From: CF-161 sp035259145
Lineage (GTDB): Bacteria > Chloroflexota > Dormibacteria > Dormibacterales > Dormibacteraceae
Assembly (NCBI GenBank): GCA_035259145.1
Contig: DATFWQ010000367.1
Span: 1-5,032 of the forward strand
Direction of reading: 5' to 3'
DNA: 5,032 nucleotides
Position numbers and translations under genes: made by a program. Within the stretch, counting starts at the first letter, position 1; each line of letters opens with the position of its first letter. The notes below the pieces were generated by a model, which did no database searches, had not been told where the DNA came from, and was given only the letters and a program-made list of their open reading frames with translations. Below are positions 1 to 5,032 of this stretch, in pieces.

Positions 1-612
1 ACCCTCCTCCCACGTCAGCTGCTCACGCAGGTCCGCTCGCACAATCTCGAAGCCCGCGTTGCGGACCAGGGCCTCGTTGTGATCGGCGTTGAAATGGCTG
101 AAGTACATCGACACCCCGAAGAAGCCGCCCTCGGCCGCATACACCGTGCCCGGATCGTCACCGGCCGCGAGGTTCACCAGCAGCCAGCCGAAGGGCCGGA
201 TCCAGTGGAAGACCCGCTCCAACAGCTCACGATGCTCGTCGCGCGGGATGTGCAGGATGACGTAGAAGCTGACGACCGCATCGAAGGTGGCGACAGGAAA
301 GTCCAGTCCCATGATGTCGCCCTTGATGAACGTAGCGGCCGGCACCTGGCGCCGCGCCCTCTCCACCTGGCCTCCGGAGATGTCGACGCCTGTCACGCGA
401 TGCCTCCGGGCGAGCTCGCGGGTCACTGGTATTCCGTTGCCGGCGCCGATCTCGAGGACATTCGACCCCGGCTCGAGGCGATCGAGAAGGAGCGCCAGGT
501 ACTCCTCCCGGAGCGACGGGGTGGGATGGGCCTGGTACAGGTTCCCGTAGCGGTCGCCGATCAGATCGTAGCCGGCTTCGACGACCACCTTCGGATCGAC
601 GTGTTCGTCCAA
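1..612 (-). CDS. Class I SAM-dependent methyltransferase, C-terminus cut by window edge
   Basis: Likely transfers a methyl group from S-adenosylmethionine to an unidentified small molecule in the cytoplasm. Translating the minus strand gives an open frame of 204 codons that runs off the window at position 1. Numbered from a TTG at 612, the SAM-binding motif I VLEIGAGNG is at residues 52-60, the ribose-binding acidic residue is D77 in VTGVDIS, and a GDIMGLDF stretch with D99 matches the usual adenine-contacting position. FDAVVSFYVILHIPR (110-124) is the typical motif IV region, followed by the ELLERVFHWIRPFGWLLVNL helix-strand. These are hallmarks of the Methyltransf_11/25 group. There is no ATG near the start; TTG 612 (LDEHVDPKVVVEAGYD) is my choice, but a GTG at 588 is possible, and neither has a clear ribosome-binding site. 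It starts 13 bp after the EamA gene stops, so co-transcription is likely. Only a short C-terminal piece is probably missing. The substrate cannot be inferred. Confidence 0.88.
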   Translation of the reverse strand, partial: MDEHVDPKVVVEAGYDLIGDRYGNLYQAHPTPSLREEYLALLLDRLEPGSNVLEIGAGNGIPVTRELARRHRVTGVDISGGQVERARRQVPAATFIKGDIMGLDFPVATFDAVVSFYVILHIPRDEHRELLERVFHWIRPFGWLLVNLAAGDDPGTVYAAEGGFFGVSMYFSHFNADHNEALVRNAGFEIVRADLREQLTWEEG

Positions 613-625
613 GGGCCGGGCGCGG

Positions 626-1459
626 CTAACCCACCGCGAGCAGGGCGGCGCCTGTCAACACGGCCGCGGCGCCAGTCAGCTTCAGCGGCGCCTTGTCGCG
701 CTCACCCATCCGGAGGACACCCCAGAGGGCGACCAGGACGACGCCGGACTCCCGGAGGGGCGCGATGAGAGCCAGGGGGGCGAGGCTGAGCGCGGTCAGC
801 GCCAGCCCGTACGCCCCGACCGAGAGCACTCCGACCGGCAGCGCTTCGCTGACCAACCCGGTGCGTGCCCACGGCAGCAGCCACAGCGACATTGCCGCGA
901 AGTGCCCCCAGGCGTACAGCCAGAACGGCCCCAGGCGCACGCCGAGGCGATCGATGGTCGTGTACGTCGCGATCAGGATGCCCGTCAGCAGCGCCGGCAG
1001 CAGCGCGGAGCGGCTGCCCGCCGGGAGCTCCCTCCCCAGCACAGGTGGTCGAGCCAGCCAGACGCCGGCGATCAAAACAACAACGCCCACCGCCTGGATG
1101 GTCGCCAGGTGCTCGTTCAGCGCCACGAGGCCGACGAATGCGGCCAGCAGGGGGGCGGTTCCGCGGGCGACAGGGTAAACGGCCGAGATTTCACCACGTT
1201 GATATGCGTTCGACAACGCGTGGAAGTACATCAGCTCCACGAAGCCCGCGAGGCCGGCGAGAGCCCACGCCTGCCAGGGCAACCCTGGCCGTCCGGTCGC
1301 CAGCCAGGCCGCTCCAATGAACGGGGTCAGCAGCAGCGTACCCAGCGGGACGGCAACGGCGGCCACCCGCAGCGGATCCGCCGCGGACTTCAGCCGGATG
1401 TTCCAGGCCGCGTGCAGCACCGCCGCGCCCAGCGCCAGGCCGACCGCGACGGTGGTCAT
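626..1459 (-). CDS. EamA-type (drug/metabolite transporter superfamily) membrane protein
   Basis: A 277-residue, very hydrophobic inner-membrane protein expected to move a small metabolite across the membrane; direction and substrate are unknown. The length and the hydrophobic pattern fit the usual ten-helix DMT fold built from two EamA repeats. The first repeat has the N-terminal HAAWN (16-20) and the conserved segment AYQRGEISAVYPVARGTAPLL (about 85-105), which is highly typical of EamA proteins. The second repeat, from about residue 150 to the end, includes LAPLALIAPLRESGVVLVALWGVLRMGER, with the expected Glu in the last loop. A hydrophilic linker (about 138-150) separates the halves. The ATG at 1459 lies 6 bp after the ATPase stop codon, so it is probably translated from the same message as the ABC genes; no strong Shine-Dalgarno is visible. 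Family assignment is firm; a role linked to the sugar importer is only inferred from position. Confidence 0.92.
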   Translation of the reverse strand: MTTVAVGLALGAAVLHAAWNIRLKSAADPLRVAAVAVPLGTLLLTPFIGAAWLATGRPGLPWQAWALAGLAGFVELMYFHALSNAYQRGEISAVYPVARGTAPLLAAFVGLVALNEHLATIQAVGVVVLIAGVWLARPPVLGRELPAGSRSALLPALLTGILIATYTTIDRLGVRLGPFWLYAWGHFAAMSLWLLPWARTGLVSEALPVGVLSVGAYGLALTALSLAPLALIAPLRESGVVLVALWGVLRMGERDKAPLKLTGAAAVLTGAALLAVG

Positions 1460-1465
1460 CGCGCG

Positions 1466-2524
1466 CTACTGGATGGCTTTCTCGGTCTCCGCGTCGAACA
1501 GATGCAACCGGCGCATGTTGATCCCCAACCTGACCTGGTCTCCGACGAAGACCTGGAAGTGGGGGTCGACCCGCGCGATCGCGTCATCCGCGCCGACCCT
1601 GCCGTACAGATACTGGTCAGAGCCGAGCACCTCCAGCACGTCCACCTTCATGTCGACCTGAGGCGTGCCGTCCCTGATGTCTTCGCTCAGGTCCTCGGGC
1701 CGGAGTCCCAGCACGCCCCGAGCGATGCCGGGCGCACGTGGAAGTTGTACCTCGAAGCCTGACGCCCTCGCGGTCTGCCCCTGCACGGTTACGGGGATGA
1801 AGTTCATCTTGGGGCTGCCGATGAACCCGGCCACGTACATGTTGGCGGGCTGGTCGTAGATCTCGCGCGGCGATGCGACCTGCTGCAGCAGGCCGTCCTT
1901 GAGGACCGCGATGCGATCACCCATGGTCATCGCCTCGACCTGGTCATGGGTGACGTAGATGAAGGTCGAACCGAGGTCTCTGTGCAGCTTCTGCAGGTTG
2001 ATGCGCGTCTCCACCCTGAGCTGTGCGTCCAGGTTGGAGAGCGGCTCATCGAGGAGGAAGACCTGCGGGTTGCGGACGATCGCCCGGCCCAACGCGACGC
2101 GCTGGCGCTGGCCGCCGGACAGCTGGCGGGGCTTGCGCTGAAGGAACTGATCCAGGCCCAACATCTTCGCCGCCTGCTGGACCTTGGACTGGATCTCTGG
2201 TTTCGGCGTACCCCGCATCTTGAGCCCGAACGCCATGTTGTCGTAGACGCTCATATGGGGGTAGAGCGCGTAGGACTGGAAAACCATGGCGATGTCTCGC
2301 TCGCGGGCCGGGACGTCGTTCACGGTCCGTTCACCGATCTTGATCTCGCCTTCGGTGATCTCCTCCAGACCGGCCAGCATCCGCAGCGCCGTGGACTTAC
2401 CACAACCTGACGGCCCCACCAGGACCATGAACTCAGTGTCCCGAACCTGAAGGTTCAGGTCGTTCACCGCAGCCACGTCCGAGGTGTACCTCTTCGTTAC
2501 GTGGTCGTATAAGACAGACGCCAT
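1466..2524 (-). CDS. Sugar ABC importer ATP-binding protein (MalK/UgpC/MsmK type)
   Basis: The cytoplasmic ATPase that powers a CUT1-type carbohydrate importer by binding as a dimer to the two permease subunits. All nucleotide-binding elements are intact in the 352 residues: Walker A GPSGCGKST (37-45), Q-loop Q83 in VFQSYALYPHMSVYDNMAFG, signature LSGGQ (135-139), Walker B VFLLDEP (155-161) with catalytic E160, D-loop SNLDA (163-167) and switch His193 in THDQ. The C-terminal part carries the MalK-family markers FIGSPKMNF (234-242) and GLRPEDL (273-279) of the TOBE/OB regulatory domain, which separates this group from other ABC ATPases. Length is slightly shorter than the usual 360-370. The ATG at 2524 gives the standard family N-terminus (MASVLYDHVTKRY) although the upstream bases hold no good ribosome-binding site. 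It follows three permease genes after a 95-bp gap. Automatic pipelines often label such proteins ugpC, but glycerol-3-phosphate specificity cannot be read from the ATPase. Confidence 0.96.
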   Translation of the reverse strand: MASVLYDHVTKRYTSDVAAVNDLNLQVRDTEFMVLVGPSGCGKSTALRMLAGLEEITEGEIKIGERTVNDVPARERDIAMVFQSYALYPHMSVYDNMAFGLKMRGTPKPEIQSKVQQAAKMLGLDQFLQRKPRQLSGGQRQRVALGRAIVRNPQVFLLDEPLSNLDAQLRVETRINLQKLHRDLGSTFIYVTHDQVEAMTMGDRIAVLKDGLLQQVASPREIYDQPANMYVAGFIGSPKMNFIPVTVQGQTARASGFEVQLPRAPGIARGVLGLRPEDLSEDIRDGTPQVDMKVDVLEVLGSDQYLYGRVGADDAIARVDPHFQVFVGDQVRLGINMRRLHLFDAETEKAIQ

Positions 2525-2619
2525 AGCGGCTCAAATGCTAACAACAGATGGGCTCGCTTGGTGTACCGGACGACCCGATTCGCAAACGGCGGCCCAGATT
2601 CGCGCCCTTTTTGCCAGCC
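2525..2619. other. Intergenic gap between second MalG-type permease and ATPase gene
   Basis: The only sizeable non-coding stretch in the window (95 bp), other junctions being 19 bp or less. On the minus strand I see no convincing -35/-10 pair, no strong Shine-Dalgarno ahead of the ATPase ATG (the last bases are TTTGAGCCGCT), and no stem followed by a T-run, so no leftward terminator. The run of five T at 2608-2612 is on the plus strand, the wrong direction for these genes. Read-through from the permeases into the ATPase gene is therefore plausible, but a weak internal promoter cannot be ruled out. Confidence 0.6.
2577..2603. repeat. Short direct repeat GATTCGC x2 in the pre-ATPase gap
   Basis: The heptamer GATTCGC occurs at 2577-2583 and again at 2597-2603, start to start 20 bp apart, about two helical turns, each preceded by a CCC-containing stretch. 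This spacing is compatible with a protein-binding site on one face of the DNA, but two 7-bp matches in GC-rich DNA may be chance. No function is claimed. Confidence 0.25.
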
Positions 2620-3447
2620 TTACCCCTCGATAATGCCCGAGCCCAGCCCCCGGGCGTAGGTGTCCGCGAACAGTGCGCACAGGATCGCGAGCGGAGTAAC
2701 GCCTACCAGCACGCCGGCAAACAGCGTCCCACCGTCGTTGATGTCCGTGCTCGTGCTGCCCAGAGCTGCGACGATCGTCTGGCTCCGTTCGTCAGAGATG
2801 AACGCGAACGCGTACAGATAGTCGTTGAACACGATCGCCACTCCAAAAAGTGTGATCGCGGCCAGGGCAGGGAGTGCCAGAGGCAGGACGACCCTGCCGA
2901 GCAGCGAAGCCGTCCCAGCGCCCTCAACCCTGGCGAGGTCGACCAGGTCTCGGGGCAGGCCGCGAAAGAACGACCACAGCACCCAGGTCCCGAACGGAAT
3001 GACCAGGCCAGGATAGGTCAATACCAGAGTTAGCGGCGAGTTGAGCAGGTGGACCCGGCTCAACATGTTCACGAGCGGCAGGAACAGGACGCCCTGCGGC
3101 AGCAGATAGGTTGCGAACAGCGCCACCGCAAGGCCTCTACCGAGTGGCACCCTCATGTACGCGAGAGCGAAGGCCGCCAGCAAGCTAGCCGCCAGACTGA
3201 TGCCCAGCGTTGCCGACATCACGAGCAACGTGTTCAGGAGCCAGCGACCGAACGGGCCTGTGGGGTTTGCCAGGCTCAGATAGTTGTTCCAGTCCGGCGC
3301 GCCCACCCACCAGGGATTCCCGCGAAGCAGTTGCTCGTCCCCCGGCTTGAGGGACGCCACCAGCATCCACTGGAACGGGAGCAGCGCGAACACCACCAGC
3401 GCGGCCAGGATTAGCGACCTACCCGCGATGCGCGCGGCACCGCTCAC
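2620..3447 (-). CDS. Carbohydrate ABC transporter permease, MalG type (second copy, divergent)
   Basis: An inner-membrane subunit of a CUT1-type sugar importer, 275 residues, normal length for the MalG group. Hydrophobic segments lie at about 12-30, 72-96, 106-128, 138-160, 195-215 and 243-264, giving the expected six helices. The cytoplasmic EAA loop that docks on the ATPase is recognisable at 167-193 (DLVDLARVEGAG followed by VVLPLALP), with the invariant Gly176 kept but Asp in place of the common first Glu. The MalG-typical LTYPGLVIPFGTWVLWSFFRGLPRDL is present. It begins with GTG at 3447, overlapping the preceding permease stop by 4 bp (GTGA), which implies translational coupling and that these two permeases form a pair. 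Compared with the other MalG-type protein in the window it is clearly homologous but divergent, and its C-terminus ends GSGIIEG rather than the common TAGAVKG. The substrate is unknown. Confidence 0.94.
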   Translation of the reverse strand: MSGAARIAGRSLILAALVVFALLPFQWMLVASLKPGDEQLLRGNPWWVGAPDWNNYLSLANPTGPFGRWLLNTLLVMSATLGISLAASLLAAFALAYMRVPLGRGLAVALFATYLLPQGVLFLPLVNMLSRVHLLNSPLTLVLTYPGLVIPFGTWVLWSFFRGLPRDLVDLARVEGAGTASLLGRVVLPLALPALAAITLFGVAIVFNDYLYAFAFISDERSQTIVAALGSTSTDINDGGTLFAGVLVGVTPLAILCALFADTYARGLGSGIIEG

Positions 3448-4307
3448 CTTCGCACCAGCGTCAGCATGTAGGCGAGCCCGGCTGCGTAGATCGGCAGCAC
3501 CGACAGCGCTACGGCGGCCGCCGTGCCGAGGTCGCCGTCGCGTAGGGCCGTCTGGAACGCCATGGTGCTGAGAATGGTCGTGCTGTTGGCGGGCCCACCG
3601 CCTGTCAGCAGGTGGACGATGGCGAAGTCGCCGAAGGTCCCGGCGATTGACAGCATCGCGCCCAGCGCGATGGCGGGGACGAGCGCCGGCAGGACCACAT
3701 GGCCAAAGCGCTGAAGGCTCGTGGCACCGTCGGTGGTCGCCACGTCCAGTACGTCGCGCGGGACCGTCCTCAACCCGGCCAGGATCAGCACCGCGAACAG
3801 AGCGCCGCCGTGCCAGACGTTGACAGTGACCAGACCCGCCATGGCCGATGCTCCAGTTCCGAGGAACGGCACGGATTCCCTGACCAGGTGAAGGCTGAGC
3901 AGGACGTAGTTAAGGCCGCCGTGGACGTTGCTGAACAGGTAGTACCACGCGATGGTGCCGATCACCGTCGGGAACACGAACGGCATGAAAAGCGCTGCGT
4001 AGACCAGGCGACGGCCCAGGAAGGGCCGGACCAGCGCGAGCGCGGTGCCGAGGCCAACCGCCGCCTTCAGGACGGTGCCCGCCAGCGTGTACACGAGCGT
4101 GTTGCGAAAGGCGTCGTGGTAGGTGCCCTGGTCGAGCAGGTAGCGGTAGTTGGCCGGCCCGATGAATCGCCCGGTCTCACCAACCTGCGCGTTGGTGAAG
4201 CTGAGCCAGACTGCCTGCGCCAGCGGGTAGGCCACAACACCCAGCACGAAGACGAGCGCCGGTGCCAGCAGCAGCAGACCCAGCAGACGCTGTCGCGCCG
4301 GGCTCAT
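3444..4307 (-). CDS. Carbohydrate ABC transporter permease, MalF/UgpA type
   Basis: The partner inner-membrane subunit of a CUT1-type sugar importer, 287 residues, usual length for UgpA-like members without the large periplasmic insert of E. coli MalF. The N-terminus (RLLGLLLLAPALVFVLGVVAYPLAQAVWLSF) is the standard first helix of this group. The EAA loop lies at 185-211 (DVLDVATTDGAT followed by VVLPALVP), with Gly194 conserved. LTGGGPANSTTILSTMAF (234-251) is a hallmark of the MalF/UgpA side that MalG-type proteins lack. The ATG at 4307 is 19 bp after the upstream permease stop and no Shine-Dalgarno motif is evident, so reinitiation may contribute. Its stop overlaps the GTG start of the next permease, the tight arrangement typical of MalF-MalG pairs. 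The transported sugar cannot be deduced because no binding protein or catabolic gene is in view. Confidence 0.95.
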   Translation of the reverse strand: MSPARQRLLGLLLLAPALVFVLGVVAYPLAQAVWLSFTNAQVGETGRFIGPANYRYLLDQGTYHDAFRNTLVYTLAGTVLKAAVGLGTALALVRPFLGRRLVYAALFMPFVFPTVIGTIAWYYLFSNVHGGLNYVLLSLHLVRESVPFLGTGASAMAGLVTVNVWHGGALFAVLILAGLRTVPRDVLDVATTDGATSLQRFGHVVLPALVPAIALGAMLSIAGTFGDFAIVHLLTGGGPANSTTILSTMAFQTALRDGDLGTAAAVALSVLPIYAAGLAYMLTLVRR

Positions 4308-4326
4308 CGGCGGTCGCTGAGACTGC

Positions 4327-5032
4327 TCACCCCTTGACAGCGCCCGCCGTCATCCCGGCGACGAAGTAGTCGACGAAGAACGAATAGAGGAGCGCCACGG
4401 GAATGGACCCCATCAGTGCCCCCGCCATCAGCTGGCCCCAGTAGAAGTCGTCACCGTGGATGAACTCCTGCACCACACCGACCGGGATCGTCTTAGCCAG
4501 GCTGTCGTTCATAAAGATCAGCGCGTAGAGGAACTCGTTCCAGCTCAGGGTGAAGGCGAACATGCCGGCAGACAGGATGCCTGGCAGGGCCAGCGGGATG
4601 ACGACGCGCACCATCGCCTGGATGCGGGTCGCCCCGTCTACCATCGCGGACTCCTCAAGCTCGCGCGGGATGCTCCTGAAGTAGCCGATCAGCAGCCAGG
4701 TGCAGAACGGGATCAGAAACGTCGGATAGGTAAGGATCAGCGCCAGCAGGTTGTTGAACAGGTGCAGGTTGCGGATGACGATGGCCAGCGGGAGGAACAG
4801 CAGCGTCGGCGGCACAAGGTATGTCACGAAGATTGCCCAGCCCATCGCGTTGGAGCCGCGATACCTGAGCCTCGCGAGCGAGTAGCCCGCCAGCACGCTG
4901 CAGAAGAGCGAGATCGCGGTGGACACCACCGCCACGATGGTGGTGTTGAAAGTCCAGTGCAGGAAGTTGGTGTGGAACAGCAGCTGCTTCCAGTGGTCGA
5001 GGGTCGGTTGGCGTACGAAGAGGGGGCTCTGG
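4327..5032 (-). CDS. Carbohydrate ABC transporter permease, MalG type, N-terminus outside window
   Basis: An inner-membrane subunit of a CUT1-type sugar importer. The frame stays open to the window edge: codons from 5031 read QSPLFVRQPTLDHWKQLLFH and then NTTIVAVVSTAISL, the normal MalG lead-in to the second helix, so the GTG at 4935 is an internal valine and not the start. About 235 residues are visible; roughly 40-60, including the first helix, are missing. In visible numbering the EAA loop is near 124-150 (ELEESAMVDGAT followed by VVIPLALP), close to consensus. The segments LSWNEFLYALIFMND and the C-terminal DYFVAGMTAGAVKG are classical for the family. It precedes the MalF-type gene by 19 bp. 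Since MalG-type genes usually follow their own MalF partner, that partner is probably just beyond the window's right edge. Confidence 0.93.
   Translation of the reverse strand, partial: QSPLFVRQPTLDHWKQLLFHTNFLHWTFNTTIVAVVSTAISLFCSVLAGYSLARLRYRGSNAMGWAIFVTYLVPPTLLFLPLAIVIRNLHLFNNLLALILTYPTFLIPFCTWLLIGYFRSIPRELEESAMVDGATRIQAMVRVVIPLALPGILSAGMFAFTLSWNEFLYALIFMNDSLAKTIPVGVVQEFIHGDDFYWGQLMAGALMGSIPVALLYSFFVDYFVAGMTAGAVKG

Noticed and set aside
79..768. Plus-strand open frame of 229 codons opposite the methyltransferase gene.
   Set aside because: The minus strand encodes clear SAM-binding motifs throughout this stretch; the plus-strand product has no family features and runs on into the EamA gene.
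902..1762. Long plus-strand open frame of 286 codons running antisense across the end of the ATPase gene and most of the EamA gene.
   Set aside because: It crosses two well-supported minus-strand genes and its product is rich in Gln, Arg and His with no recognisable domain, which is typical of antisense frames in GC-rich DNA.
2445..2460. Perfect inverted repeat ACCTGAA-GG-TTCAGGT.
   Set aside because: It lies inside the ATPase coding sequence and encodes the conserved region around residues 22-27 (DLNLQV); seven-base arms are short enough to arise by chance.
2588..2612. Possible stem GGCG/CGCC followed by five T on the plus strand, resembling a terminator.
   Set aside because: The stem is only four base pairs with a loop of 11, and the orientation is opposite to all genes present.
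3699..4337. Plus-strand open frame of 212 codons opposite the MalF-type permease.
   Set aside because: Charged, low-complexity product lying antisense to a confidently identified membrane protein.
4327..4935. Reading the first MalG-type permease as a complete 202-residue protein starting at GTG 4935.
   Set aside because: The frame remains open upstream to the window edge with sequence that matches the normal MalG N-terminal region, so the gene is truncated by the window and not short.
1..5032. Mobile element, CRISPR array, toxin-antitoxin or defence system.
   Set aside because: No repeats with regular spacing, transposase or integrase motifs, or defence-type domains were found on either strand; the space is filled by transporter and methyltransferase genes.

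Overview
The window is GC-rich bacterial DNA (roughly 60-65% G+C by eye) and is almost fully coding. All six recognisable genes lie on the minus strand, so transcription runs from high to low coordinates. No rRNA, tRNA, CRISPR array, insertion sequence or phage gene was seen. Protein style (a MalK-type ATPase opening MASVLYDHVTKRY, permeases ending in TAGAVKG) and poor Shine-Dalgarno sequences suggest a Chloroflexota-, Actinomycetota- or similar soil/environmental lineage. That placement is an impression, not a result.

In transcription order the layout is: (1) 5032-4327, a MalG-type sugar ABC permease whose N-terminus lies outside the window; (2) 4307-3444, a MalF/UgpA-type permease; (3) 3447-2620, a second, divergent MalG-type permease that starts inside the stop of gene 2 (GTGA overlap); (4) a 95-bp non-coding gap, then 2524-1466, a MalK/UgpC/MsmK-type ATPase; (5) 1459-626, an EamA-type drug/metabolite transporter; (6) 612-1, a class I SAM-dependent methyltransferase cut off at its C-terminus by the window edge. 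The methyltransferase has no ATG; its reading frame was recovered by direct translation of the minus strand.

Genes 1-4 form the membrane and motor part of a carbohydrate ABC importer (CUT1 type). A CUT1 importer normally uses one MalF-type subunit, one MalG-type subunit and an ATPase dimer. Here one MalF-type gene sits between two different MalG-type genes, with only one ATPase. The simplest reading is two permease pairs in tandem, the first pair's MalF partner lying beyond position 5032, both possibly powered by the single ATPase. No substrate-binding protein, glycosidase or regulator is in view, so the substrate cannot be named. The EamA exporter/importer and the methyltransferase follow with gaps of 6 and 13 bp and may be co-transcribed; a functional link to sugar uptake is not shown.

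Nothing in the window is clearly a new biological system. The most notable points are the MalG-MalF-MalG arrangement with one ATPase and the lack of recognisable ribosome-binding sites at every visible gene start.
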